In this document: piece by piece, positions 16,481-24,862 of the stretch
Numbering within the stretch: the stretch's first letter is position 1
Layout: each line of letters starts with the position of its first letter
Source of the DNA: Robertmurraya korlensis
Lineage (GTDB): Bacteria; Bacillota; Bacilli; Bacillales; Cytobacillaceae
DNA: 64,000 nucleotides
NCBI RefSeq assembly: GCF_023715225.1
Contig: NZ_JAMBNS010000010.1
Location: 146,353-210,352 of the forward strand
Reading direction: 5' to 3'
The notes under the pieces: model-generated
The model's database searches: none
Seen by the model: only the letters and a program-made list of their open reading frames with translations
Told to the model about the DNA's origin: nothing
Translations under genes and position numbers: made by a program

Positions 16481-17506
16481 TAGATGCTTGTTCATAATCG
16501 TTTGACTATCTAGTCCTCTACCTAACATGATTGGGAAGTATCTATTAATTAGATAGATAACAGGTAATAAAATGATGACAGTAAAAATCGTTACAGCAAA
16601 TCCAAAAGTATTTAAATTTTCGATCGTGACACCAAGTTTGCCTCTTATCCACATATGATAAAGGTTAAATCCTAACGGAATATGCAATGCCATTAGAATT
16701 AAAGAATTTCTCCCTATATAATTAAGTAAGGAAATGAAAGACAAAAACTGTGATACAAAGATAACAAACGAAATACCGAATAAAGCAAACAGAAACTGGT
16801 GTAAGTACATTGCTATAGAAGGAATACCGATAAGTCCTATAACCTTCAGAAAAACAGATGGGTAAAATACAAAAATAACAAAAGCTAATGATAAAGATAA
16901 AATAACAGGAGATTTTTTTAAGTCTTTATCTAACATTCCAACAGTACGAAGTAGGTGTCCAATGCCAAAGAAAACTAGGTAAAATAGTGATTGGTCAATA
17001 CTCCAAGGAAAAATCACACCAGAGGAAAGTGCTCCAAATTTCTGAACAACCAAAATGGAGCTGACCAAAGTCACAATCAGGATGAAATAATTGTTTCTCA
17101 ACAATTTCGAAAGCCCAAAGTAAATCATTTCTATCACAAAAAGACTGGTCAGAAACCATAGTGGTTGATTAAAAAAGATATGATTTCGAGATGATAGAAT
17201 CATGTCTTTACCTGCTCTAACAAGATCTACAGGCTGATTAAAAATGAATATTAAAAGAAAAAGACTTACGAAAGAAAAAAACAAATATGGTATGAGCAAT
17301 GATCTTATCTTAGTAATTGTAAAAGATAAAAAGTCACCTTTTTTCATGGAGAAAAAATATCCTGATAAAAGGAAAAACAACGGCATATGAAAGCCATATA
17401 TAATTCCCCGTATGGAAGGATCAAGGGGGGTGTGCCCCGCTATTACTAAAATAATTCCGATACCCTTACAGGCATCTAGCCACTTAATTCTTGTGTTGTT
17501 TGACAT
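16442..17506 (-). CDS. Membrane acyltransferase family 3 (OafA/NolL-like)
   Basis: Integral membrane protein of 354 residues with about ten membrane segments that is expected to transfer an acyl (often acetyl) group to an extracellular sugar. The N-terminus WLDACKGIGIILVIAGHT contains the conserved His and is followed by GFHMPLFFLLSGYFF. The ORF can be extended upstream to 17671 through the hpf terminator and into hpf. The ATG at 17506 with AGAGG ribosome site is preferred. The region is AT-richer than its neighbours. Its substrate may be a wall or flagellar glycan; unproven. Confidence 0.85.
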   Translation of the reverse strand: MSNNTRIKWLDACKGIGIILVIAGHTPLDPSIRGIIYGFHMPLFFLLSGYFFSMKKGDFLSFTITKIRSLLIPYLFFSFVSLFLLIFIFNQPVDLVRAGKDMILSSRNHIFFNQPLWFLTSLFVIEMIYFGLSKLLRNNYFILIVTLVSSILVVQKFGALSSGVIFPWSIDQSLFYLVFFGIGHLLRTVGMLDKDLKKSPVILSLSLAFVIFVFYPSVFLKVIGLIGIPSIAMYLHQFLFALFGISFVIFVSQFLSFISLLNYIGRNSLILMALHIPLGFNLYHMWIRGKLGVTIENLNTFGFAVTIFTVIILLPVIYLINRYFPIMLGRGLDSQTIMNKHLKIKKLTQKVIER

Positions 17507-17607
17507 GATTCGACCTCTTTTGACAATTTTCAACACAAGAATTATACAATACAAAAGGGTTTTCGTAACTAGTTTAACTATATTGAAATAATTTACCAAA
17601 ACTAAGA

Positions 17608-17647
17608 AATAAAAAAGACTCAACAGTAAGTAAGCTGTTGAGTCTTT
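17608..17647 (-). terminator. Terminator of hpf
   Basis: Thirteen-base perfect stem (AAAGACTCAACAG/CTGTTGAGTCTTT) with an eight-base loop and a T-run on the minus strand, just past the hpf stop. Confidence 0.93.
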
Positions 17648-17657
17648 ATACTTGAAA

Positions 17658-18218
17658 TTATTGAGCTTCAATCAAGCCATAACGGCCGTCTTTACGCTTG
17701 TAAACAACATTTGTACGATTTGTTTCAGCATTGGTAAACACGTAGAAGCTGTGACCAAGTAGGTTCATTTGAAGGATCGCTTCTTCGCTGTCCATTGGCT
17801 TTAAATCAAAGCTCTTTTGACGAACAAGCTCTAAATCAGTCTCATCCTCTTCTACTGCTACACCGCCACCTTGATTTTCGACTGGAGAAGCAAACAATTC
17901 ATTTAGGTTCCCTTTTTCACGGAATTTGCGGTTCACTTTTGTTTTATGCTTACGGATTTGACGCTCTAATTTATCAGTAATCAGATCAATCGCCGCATAC
18001 ATATCATCATGAACTTCCTCTGCACGAAGTACCAAATTCGCCATCGGAATCGTTACCTCTACTTTGGAGCGCTTGTCATTGTACAGCTTCAAATTCACAT
18101 GAACATTTGCATTAGGAGTCTCAGTAAAATATCTTTCCAACTTGGCAATCTTCTTTTCCACGTACTCTCTAATTGCTGGAGTTACCTCAATGTTTTCACC
18201 ACGAACGTTGTAATTCAT
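17658..18218 (-). CDS. hpf: Ribosome hibernation promoting factor, long form
   Basis: Binds the 30S subunit and dimerises 70S ribosomes into inactive 100S particles under stress or in stationary phase. The 186-residue length is that of the long HPF (YvyD). It has an N-terminal S30AE domain (MNYNVRGENIEVTPAIREYV to about 100), an acidic linker, and a C-terminal dimerisation domain (about 130-186, with HSFYVFTNAETNRTNVVYKR). AGGAGG precedes the ATG. It is next to the flagellar block, as in B. subtilis, and has a sigma-B-like promoter. Confidence 0.96.
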   Translation of the reverse strand: MNYNVRGENIEVTPAIREYVEKKIAKLERYFTETPNANVHVNLKLYNDKRSKVEVTIPMANLVLRAEEVHDDMYAAIDLITDKLERQIRKHKTKVNRKFREKGNLNELFASPVENQGGGVAVEEDETDLELVRQKSFDLKPMDSEEAILQMNLLGHSFYVFTNAETNRTNVVYKRKDGRYGLIEAQ

Positions 18219-18368
18219 AAGTGAACTCCTCCTTCATCATTATACATTTTCAGTTATCTTTACTGATATGCTCAGTTCAGCTTGTCCTAAGACACTTTTT
18301 CCAAGCATGTCATAAAAATAACCACCGTCTTAATATGAGAATTAAGACTATGTATTTATACTTCTATT

Positions 18369-18394
18369 TTACCCTCGGAAACTCCTGCTAAAAC
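18369..18394 (-). promoter_or_regulatory. Predicted sigma-B (general stress) promoter of hpf
   Basis: On the minus strand GTTTTA (18389-18394), 14 bases, GGGTAA (18369-18374), a good match to GTTTAW-N13/15-GGGWAW. A small hairpin (GTCTTAAT/ATTAAGAC, 18327-18348) lies in the roughly 150-base leader. Sigma-B control of hpf is known in B. subtilis. Confidence 0.65.
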
Positions 18395-18408
18395 TTCAAA
18401 AAGGTTTG

Positions 18409-18448
18409 AAAAATGTGTCGAATTGGTGACGTTAACCAGTTTGACACA
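18409..18448 (-). terminator. Terminator of the flaG-fliD-fliS-fliT operon
   Basis: Imperfect 14-base stem (TGTGTCAAACTGGT/ACCAATTCGACACA) followed by ATTTTTC on the minus strand, about 40 bases after fliT. Confidence 0.78.
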
Positions 18449-18488
18449 TTTCTTCCAAAAGAAAAGAGACTAGCCTTTTGGCTGATCC

Positions 18489-18830
18489 CTATTTCTTACG
18501 GTCGTAAAACATACCATCCGGATTGAAGTTCTCGTATGGGTTTACGTATTTATTGGTGGATTCTTTTTTAACCTTAAGATCTTTCATATCCTTTTGTATA
18601 TTTTGCTTTTCCTGTAACATTAACCCATTCAAATGATCATTTAACTTCTTGGATTTTCGCAATAGTTCACGCTCCACATCAGAAGAAGGAGGAACTGCGT
18701 TTTTCATTGCCTCATCACGAAGTGCAAGCAACCTCTCTGTTTCTTGTATTCGCTCATCACGGTCACCATCAGTCTGATAGAGCTTAATTAATTGCACAGT
18801 GAGGTCAAGAAACAGCTGTAGTCCATTCAC
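18489..18830 (-). CDS. fliT: Flagellar protein FliT
   Basis: Export chaperone-like partner of FliD in flagellar assembly. Starting at the GTG at 18830 the protein has 113 residues, the length of B. subtilis FliT. That GTG shares its first base with the last base of the fliS TAG stop and has an AAGGTGG ribosome site. An ATG at 18890 would overlap fliS by 61 bases and is rejected. The sequence is helical and charged (LTVQLIKLYQ; ERLLALRDEAM; LNDHLNGLMLQEKQ). Low conservation, so position is a main support. Confidence 0.85.
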   Translation of the reverse strand: MNGLQLFLDLTVQLIKLYQTDGDRDERIQETERLLALRDEAMKNAVPPSSDVERELLRKSKKLNDHLNGLMLQEKQNIQKDMKDLKVKKESTNKYVNPYENFNPDGMFYDRKK

Positions 18831-19231
18831 TACGCTTGGCCACCTTGAGCGAATTGTTTTTGACGGTTTATTTGAATGACTTGTTTCCATGTATCACGAT
18901 ACTCCGTGACAAATCCAGATACCTCATCTAGAATTTTTACATCGTTTTTAATATTAGCTTCTACTAAACGGCGATATATATAATCATACATTGCCATTAA
19001 GTCCTTGGATAAAGGGACATCCATATTTAAAGTAATCATAAACTCTTGAATAATTTTTTGAGCTTTAATTAGATTTGTATTCTTTTCTTGCATATCATTG
19101 GTCTGTAACGCAACTTTTGCTTGATTTATAAATTTAAGACACCCATTGTACAACATTAGAGTTAGTTCCCCTGGTGATGCTGTATTTAATGAGTTTTGTT
19201 GATACGCCTGGTACGGATTATTAATTGCCAT
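18830..19231 (-). CDS. fliS: Flagellin export chaperone FliS
   Basis: Cytoplasmic chaperone that binds the C-terminus of flagellin and keeps it unfolded for export. In Bacillus it also takes part in the FliW-CsrA-flagellin feedback. The 133-residue protein begins NPYQAYQQNSLNTASPGELTLMLYNGCLKF, carrying the family motif (N/T)SPGELTLMLYNG. All-helical, standard length, starts 30 bases after fliD. Confidence 0.95.
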   Translation of the reverse strand: MAINNPYQAYQQNSLNTASPGELTLMLYNGCLKFINQAKVALQTNDMQEKNTNLIKAQKIIQEFMITLNMDVPLSKDLMAMYDYIYRRLVEANIKNDVKILDEVSGFVTEYRDTWKQVIQINRQKQFAQGGQA

Positions 19232-19261
19232 TTTCTTATCACTCCTCTTTTATTCAATTAA

Positions 19262-21295
19262 TTAACCGGAGAAATTTAATAACTGATTCATTTGTTCATT
19301 CGAACGTTGTATTGCTTTTTCCATTGCAGTGAATTGGGTCCAATAACGGTCTTCTACCTTAATCAAACGTGCTTCAAACTTACTAATTCGAGTATTAACA
19401 TCATCAATTTGCTTCCCGATGGCAAATTGCTTATTTGTGGTAAAGGAATTTCCTGCCTTAGTTCTCAATTTATTTAACGCATCATTTACCGTGTCAGTTA
19501 AGCGATTTAGAATCCCTTTTTGGCCATCTGTTCCACCGGTTGCATTAAATAACTTTTCTACAGAAATAGGGTCTTGCTCAAGCGCTTTTGTTAATTTCGC
19601 CTCATCAATCTCTAATTTCCCACCCTCAAGATAATTAGCAGTTGTCTTAATTCCAATACTCGCCAACTGATTATACATGGAACTAATTTCTTGACTCGCA
19701 ACTGGGTTTGAAAAGTTAAACCTCATTTTTGTTAAAACTGAGGAAAGTATTGGATCCCTTCTTAGCATTCCACTTTTCGCCTTTTCTTCCCATTGTTCCT
19801 GTTGAGTATCTGATAAAGATTCACGCTGTTCATCTGTTAACGGAGTGTAAGATTTATATCGATCTTCTTGAACTTCCCCTTGGATTTTTCCAATTAACTC
19901 ATTATATTTTGCAATAAACCCTTTAATATTTTCTAGGGTTTTAGATGTATTATTATTAATGTTTACTGAAACCCCGCCTTCAGCTACAGTAAATTGTTTT
20001 TTTAGAGTGAACGTAACTCCACTAATTTCAAATGTATTCGATGGTCTTTCTGTCCTTAAACCGTTAATAGTAAATACTGCATTCTCTCCACCAGTCTCAG
20101 AAGCAGTCTCAAATCTCAATACTTTATTAATTAAATCACCTGATGTGACTATTTCGTCACCACCCGTATTGAAATCTCCTGTTGTTTTACTTGTTAAGGT
20201 CATACGATCTGCTACCGAATCATAGAACATGGTTACTCCAACACTTGACGTATTCACTTTGTTTATAACTGAACTTAATGATTCTGTTGCAGAAATATTA
20301 AAGTTCTCAGAGATTGTAGTATTATTTGCTCCATATGTCTGCAAACTAAAGGAAGTATACTGCTCTTTGTAACTAATGTTTATCTCAGTTCCAGCAGCGA
20401 GCTTAGTATCATTAAGAAGTGTGACTTTACCGTTGGAGTCCATACTTCCCACCACTTCTCCTGCCTTTAGCAACTGATTCCCATCTAGTGTGTATGCTTC
20501 CCCGCCAATGGTTATACCTGTTATGTTACTGCTCGAGGCTATCGCATTTTTGGTAATAGTAAAGCTATCTGTTTCTGCTGAGGTTTTGATTTCTTGAACA
20601 GAATTTGATGCAATATAGTCTACCTTGATAGAACTACCTTTTGCGATTGAATTACTAAATGTAAAATTACCTTCATCATCAATGAATACTTGTTTTTTAG
20701 ATGAATCTAATGATTCAGAGTCCCCAACTACCTCATATGAAACTCCATTTACTTTAATATTTATAGGTGCTGTAGTATCAACCGACACACCTTCCTTTAG
20801 ACTGATCTTAATTGGCGTACCACTTTCAGGTGCCACAATGGTTTGTGATGTAACACTCCCCGTCTTCCAACTAAATGTTTGGTTTGAAAACTTAGTAGTT
20901 TCATCGTATAAAGAGGCATTTACATTAACTTTTGATCCAGAAGTAGATATTTTTCCTGTTGAAGCATCTGTTACCTTTACTGCTGCAGAAGCCAATTTTT
21001 CCACACTTGAAATAGAATAAGAAGCTAATGAGGCAGTACTAGTCGCTGTTGCCGTTACTTTAGTATCATCAGTAGATGTCGTACTCCTAGCACGGTAATT
21101 AGAAGTTAACTTGATGTTTGTAAGATCACTTCTGAAGTTTAACAACAATGTATTAATGGCACGAAAATCATCTCTTTGCCACTCAAGTAACTGTTTCTTT
21201 TGTTTTAATTTATCTAGTGGAATTCTTTCAGCTTTCATAAGATCCTTGACCATAGTGTCAATATCCATTCCACTCGCTAATCCACCTATTCTCAT
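19262..21295 (-). CDS. fliD: Flagellar hook-associated protein 2 (filament cap) FliD
   Basis: Forms the cap at the filament tip and folds exported flagellin. N-terminal FliD_N (MRIGGLASGMDIDTMVKDLMKAERIPLDKL) and C-terminal FliD_C coiled-coil (about 560-677, ending SNEQMNQLLNFSG) are clear. At 677 residues it is much longer than B. subtilis FliD (about 500). The extra length is in the middle, where Ser/Thr-rich, repetitive beta-strand sequence (about 120-430) suggests added surface domains on the cap. The cap domain is also the most variable part of this family. Confidence 0.93.
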   Translation of the reverse strand: MRIGGLASGMDIDTMVKDLMKAERIPLDKLKQKKQLLEWQRDDFRAINTLLLNFRSDLTNIKLTSNYRARSTTSTDDTKVTATATSTASLASYSISSVEKLASAAVKVTDASTGKISTSGSKVNVNASLYDETTKFSNQTFSWKTGSVTSQTIVAPESGTPIKISLKEGVSVDTTAPINIKVNGVSYEVVGDSESLDSSKKQVFIDDEGNFTFSNSIAKGSSIKVDYIASNSVQEIKTSAETDSFTITKNAIASSSNITGITIGGEAYTLDGNQLLKAGEVVGSMDSNGKVTLLNDTKLAAGTEINISYKEQYTSFSLQTYGANNTTISENFNISATESLSSVINKVNTSSVGVTMFYDSVADRMTLTSKTTGDFNTGGDEIVTSGDLINKVLRFETASETGGENAVFTINGLRTERPSNTFEISGVTFTLKKQFTVAEGGVSVNINNNTSKTLENIKGFIAKYNELIGKIQGEVQEDRYKSYTPLTDEQRESLSDTQQEQWEEKAKSGMLRRDPILSSVLTKMRFNFSNPVASQEISSMYNQLASIGIKTTANYLEGGKLEIDEAKLTKALEQDPISVEKLFNATGGTDGQKGILNRLTDTVNDALNKLRTKAGNSFTTNKQFAIGKQIDDVNTRISKFEARLIKVEDRYWTQFTAMEKAIQRSNEQMNQLLNFSG

Positions 21296-21313
21296 AGTTT
21301 CACCTCACGTTTA

Positions 21314-21652
21314 TTAAATCTTCTTATCTATCATTAACCCAATAAATTCAGTCATAGCAGCATAGAAGTCTAGCATTTTTTTTGAAGGAATTTCTCGAAT
21401 TGTTTGCTGTGTTTTATCATCAATAAGGGTTACATAATATTCATTTAGTTTTTCGTGAAATTCAAATTTCAAAGATGTTTGTGTTGGAGTTAAAAAGTCA
21501 TTCAGACTTTTAACAATCTCTTCTACCCGTTCCTTTTTTAAAGAAATCTCTTGCTTTGGTTCTTCAACAGTTTCTAATGGATTCACTATTTCAACCTTTT
21601 CAACCCTATTTTGATTGGAGTGTATAATAGGAGAAGATATACGATCAATCAT
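21314..21652 (-). CDS. flaG: Flagellar protein FlaG
   Basis: Small flagellar protein of 112 residues that in other bacteria affects filament length (YvyC in B. subtilis). The conserved C-terminal part is LKFEFHEKLNEYYVTLIDD followed by TIREIPSKKMLDFYAAMTE. The N-terminal 45 residues are variable. GGAGG ribosome site, sigma-D promoter directly upstream; first gene of the flaG-fliD-fliS-fliT unit. Confidence 0.9.
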   Translation of the reverse strand: MIDRISSPIIHSNQNRVEKVEIVNPLETVEEPKQEISLKKERVEEIVKSLNDFLTPTQTSLKFEFHEKLNEYYVTLIDDKTQQTIREIPSKKMLDFYAAMTEFIGLMIDKKI

Positions 21653-21678
21653 TTAAATGCCTCCAAAGTCTTTATTTT

Positions 21679-21705
21679 TATATCGGATGGTTTTAATTAA
21701 TATTA
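21679..21705 (-). promoter_or_regulatory. Sigma-D promoter of flaG-fliDST
   Basis: On the minus strand TAAT (21702-21705), 15 bases, CCGATATA (21679-21686). One mismatch in the -35 element, otherwise like the flagellin promoters. Confidence 0.68.
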
Positions 21706-21717
21706 AGCTTTCTCGCA

Positions 21718-21757
21718 ATAAAAAAGCGATCATCGCTATTTACGATTGACCGCTTTA
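21718..21757 (-). terminator. Terminator of the glycosylation operon
   Basis: Stem AAAGCGGTCAATCG/CGATGATCGCTTT with small mismatches, followed by TTTTTTATT on the minus strand, directly behind the aminotransferase gene. Confidence 0.8.
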
Positions 21758-21759
21758 TT

Positions 21760-22887
21760 CTAGCTATTATAAAAATCACGTAATAAATCACAAATTCCAA
21801 TAACCTGATTTACTTCAATATCACCATAAAAAGGTAAAGATAATACTTGTTTTATAATTTTATTAGCAACTGGAAGGTTCTCCTTTTGCGCTGATGGATA
21901 CTCTTTATACCAATCAAACTCACTACATAGAGGGTAAAAATACCTTCTTGAAAAAACATTATACTTTTCAAGTTCTTTATGTACCCAATCTCTTGTTTTT
22001 CCATATACTTCTTCATTAATTTCAATAACAAAATATTGATAACTACTCTCCTCATTGTTATGGTTAGTAACAATTCTTATACCAGGAATATCGTTAAGAT
22101 ACTTTTGATACAAATCCTTTATATATTTTCGATTTTCCCTTTCTCTTTCTATAAGCTTAAAAACTTCTAAACCAATGCCGGCTTGTATCTCATTCATTTT
22201 CGCATTTATTCCTGGTAACTGAACAGTAACAGGGTCTGACAATCCAAAGTTTTTAAGAAGTGATAACTGATCACCAATGCGCCTATCAGTAAACGTAATT
22301 GCTCCCCCTTCAATTGTATTAAATAGTTTTGTCGCATGAAAGGAAAACATTGTAATGTCCCCGAAGTGAGTTATAGGAGTACCGTTTATTTTTGCACCAA
22401 ATGCATGTGCCCCATCATAGATAACCCTCAAGTTATACTTTTTTGCAATTTGTTCAATTTTTTCCACGTTACAAGGATTGCCGAAAACATGTACTCCTAA
22501 GATAGCGGAGGTTTTCTCTGTAATTAAATCCTCAATTTTGTCAGGGTTTATATTTAAGTCTTCCGAGTTAATATCGCAGAATACTGGATCTAAATTATTC
22601 CAATGTAGTGCATGTGTAGTTGCAGGGAAAGTAAAAGGAGTGGTAATTACTTCTCCCGATAAGTTCAATGCCTTCAATCCAAGTATTAAAGCTAGTGTTC
22701 CATTGCTAAACAAAGAAACTTCTGTTTGAAGATAATCATTAAGAATTTTTTCTAGTTCCGAATGTTGCGGTCCATTATTTGTAACCCACCTTTTTTCCCA
22801 AACCTCTTCAAGCCTACCCTGAACATCTTTAATACTCGGGAGGAGTGGCCTTGTTACATATATAGGTTCCTTGAATATTCTTTCCAT
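21760..22887 (-). CDS. DegT/DnrJ/EryC1-family sugar aminotransferase
   Basis: PLP-dependent enzyme expected to aminate a nucleotide-linked 4-keto (or 3-keto) sugar. The 375-residue protein has the family start GRLEEVWEKRWVTNNGPQ, the SNGTLAL cofactor-phosphate region, the IYDGAHAFGA Asp motif, and the PLP lysine in FSFHATKLFN (Lys about 187). The ATG at 22887 is preferred over a GTG at 22896 because the GGAG ribosome site overlaps the latter. Last gene of the glycosylation operon. dTDP-4-keto-6-deoxyglucose from RfbA/RfbB in this window is a plausible substrate (inference). Confidence 0.88.
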   Translation of the reverse strand: MERIFKEPIYVTRPLLPSIKDVQGRLEEVWEKRWVTNNGPQHSELEKILNDYLQTEVSLFSNGTLALILGLKALNLSGEVITTPFTFPATTHALHWNNLDPVFCDINSEDLNINPDKIEDLITEKTSAILGVHVFGNPCNVEKIEQIAKKYNLRVIYDGAHAFGAKINGTPITHFGDITMFSFHATKLFNTIEGGAITFTDRRIGDQLSLLKNFGLSDPVTVQLPGINAKMNEIQAGIGLEVFKLIERERENRKYIKDLYQKYLNDIPGIRIVTNHNNEESSYQYFVIEINEEVYGKTRDWVHKELEKYNVFSRRYFYPLCSEFDWYKEYPSAQKENLPVANKIIKQVLSLPFYGDIEVNQVIGICDLLRDFYNS

Positions 22888-22903
22888 TTGCGTCACTCCA
22901 TAA

Positions 22904-23677
22904 TTACATCTCGACTTGTAATGATTCCATTATAAATAGAGGTCTGTTCAGAAACTCCCCTAAAGAATCTTGTCTAACTATGTTATCTTTATTGAGATCC
23001 TGATATTCAATGTTATCAAGAAAGTTTTTTATAGGAATTCCAATATGTTTGATATCCCAATATCCATCTGTACCTTCTTTTATAAAGTCAATTAACTCCT
23101 GCTTTGTGCCATTCTCAAACAAACCCAAATGTCTATCACCCTTCCAGTTAAAACCTAATTGAAACACAATTACTTTTGTTATCGATGCCATATTATTTAA
23201 CTGTTTAAGGATTGTTAGTTTAGCTTTTTCAATTGCAATCCCTTCATCTCCATAATCATCACCAATATGGTGTAATACATTTAAAAGCAACACTACATCA
23301 TATTTATCCCTTAATTGTTCTGTTTCAAATGAGAAATATAGATCATTTACCCTAATAAGATTTCCTAGACCGACAACTTCTGCTGCCATTTTTACAAACT
23401 CAGCATGATTGCTATTGCCTTCATAATAATCGACACTTTTAGCCCCATTATCTAACATTTCAAATGAAAAATATCCAGAGTTACCACCTATGTCCAGCAA
23501 AGCTTTTCCCTTAACATCAATTTTTTCTAATATGTATTTCATTCGTTCATCTTCATATCTCGTATTAACTTTAAGCTCTTTATTATTTAATATACCCCTA
23601 AGTTTTGTAGGTAATATTTGGTAGTTAGAATGTTTACTCGTTACTGAATAAAGTTCTATTAATTTATCTCTACTCAT
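22904..23677 (-). CDS. Class I SAM-dependent methyltransferase
   Basis: Rossmann-fold methyltransferase of 257 residues: motif I ALLDIGGNSGYFSFEML (about 60-75), acidic residue in YYEGNSNH, and motif DVVLLLNVLHHIGDD (about 125). Probably methylates a sugar of the flagellin glycan, given its place between a sugar aminotransferase and glycosyltransferases. Its start overlaps the upstream ATP-grasp gene by eight bases. The exact acceptor cannot be read from sequence. Confidence 0.82.
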   Translation of the reverse strand: MSRDKLIELYSVTSKHSNYQILPTKLRGILNNKELKVNTRYEDERMKYILEKIDVKGKALLDIGGNSGYFSFEMLDNGAKSVDYYEGNSNHAEFVKMAAEVVGLGNLIRVNDLYFSFETEQLRDKYDVVLLLNVLHHIGDDYGDEGIAIEKAKLTILKQLNNMASITKVIVFQLGFNWKGDRHLGLFENGTKQELIDFIKEGTDGYWDIKHIGIPIKNFLDNIEYQDLNKDNIVRQDSLGEFLNRPLFIMESLQVEM

Positions 23678-24830
23678 GCATTCCGGTCTCCTTCAAAAAA
23701 ATAGCCATTGTATCTTCTCTCCTATAAACATCATTCTCAATCCAAGCATCTAAATCCTGCGCTAAACTGGAAGCTGTATAATTATGGAATGTTAATTGTT
23801 GATTTTTCCTTAATGTTTCGTACATTCCTCCATACCAGAAATATGATGCTTCCCTGTTATTATTTTGGGCAGAATTCCCAGAGGTAATATATCCAAAATC
23901 GTCCAGGAGGGCCTCAAAAAAGTTAATCCCAGCATCAACAAATAATTGAGAAGGCCCCCAAAACCTTGGGTTAGCTTCAATCATATAATGTTCTCCTTGA
24001 GACTCTTTTATTTCCAGCATAATAAGTCCGTAATAATTCAATTGAAGTAAAAGTTCTTCATATTTATTCGATTCACTGCCGTTATGAAAAGAAGAAGTTC
24101 TAGCGGCTATCATTGATTTCCCCATAGGTTGTTGAATAAAATTCTCTTGAGAAAGTTTAACGACTCTGCCATCCCTGTAGAAATAATACAGCAAATAGTA
24201 ACTTTTCCCATGAATAAACTGTTGGAAATAAAATTCTCCGGATTTATGTGTGGACTCAAAAAAGTTTAAATCCTTCGAATTATTAATTATAACTGGAGAG
24301 AATACTTCATGAGTGTCTGCTGTATAGTATTGCTTTGGCTTAGCAACGATTGGGTAGGCAATCTCACCGAAAATATCTAATTCCTTTGGTGTTAGAATAC
24401 CATGGGTCTTACATAACTCACCAAAACTATATTTATTAGAGATCATTTCATATAGTTCAATATCCACCAACGGGATAGTACATTTTAAGTGATTAAAGTT
24501 TTGTTGATTAGTAAGTAAGAAACGATTTAACGCCTCAGATGTTGGTGCAATTAAATACTCACTAGAATGCATCTTTTTTTGTACTTCTTTAATAGAGTAA
24601 TTAATATCCTTAAGGTTTAAAGCTAGTGACTTGCGAGTCGAATATACCTTCTTATTGTATTTAGTAAGAAAAATTGGATCCTCTTTTGATTTCGCAATAA
24701 TTCCGTATTCTATCGTATTTTTTTCCAGTGTTCTTATAAAAGAAATAACTGCTCTCTGATTATAGCCAGAGAAAATAATAATTCCTTTGCAATTATCTCT
24801 TTTTGAAGAAATGTTCTTTTTTATTTGCAC
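23670..24830 (-). CDS. ATP-grasp family ligase
   Basis: 386-residue protein with the fold of ATP-grasp carboxylate-amine ligases: YPIVAKPKQYYTADT (nucleotide-binding Lys, about 157), FQQFIHGKSYYL, and the Mg-binding YGLIMLEIKESQGEHYMIEANPRF cut here as MIEANPRFWGPSQL (about 280). The first 110 residues form a variable pre-grasp domain. GTG start with AGGAAA upstream. In a sugar-modification operon it could couple an amino acid or carboxylate to an amino sugar, but no substrate can be named. Confidence 0.8.
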   Translation of the reverse strand: MQIKKNISSKRDNCKGIIIFSGYNQRAVISFIRTLEKNTIEYGIIAKSKEDPIFLTKYNKKVYSTRKSLALNLKDINYSIKEVQKKMHSSEYLIAPTSEALNRFLLTNQQNFNHLKCTIPLVDIELYEMISNKYSFGELCKTHGILTPKELDIFGEIAYPIVAKPKQYYTADTHEVFSPVIINNSKDLNFFESTHKSGEFYFQQFIHGKSYYLLYYFYRDGRVVKLSQENFIQQPMGKSMIAARTSSFHNGSESNKYEELLLQLNYYGLIMLEIKESQGEHYMIEANPRFWGPSQLFVDAGINFFEALLDDFGYITSGNSAQNNNREASYFWYGGMYETLRKNQQLTFHNYTASSLAQDLDAWIENDVYRREDTMAIFLKETGMHE

Positions 24831-24862
24831 ATTTACCCAACTTTCCTCAAAGTCAAAAAATT

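Noticed and set aside
17507..17671. N-terminal extension of the acyltransferase into hpf
   Set aside because: It would begin inside hpf and run through the hpf terminator; the ATG at 17506 has a ribosome site and the family N-terminus.
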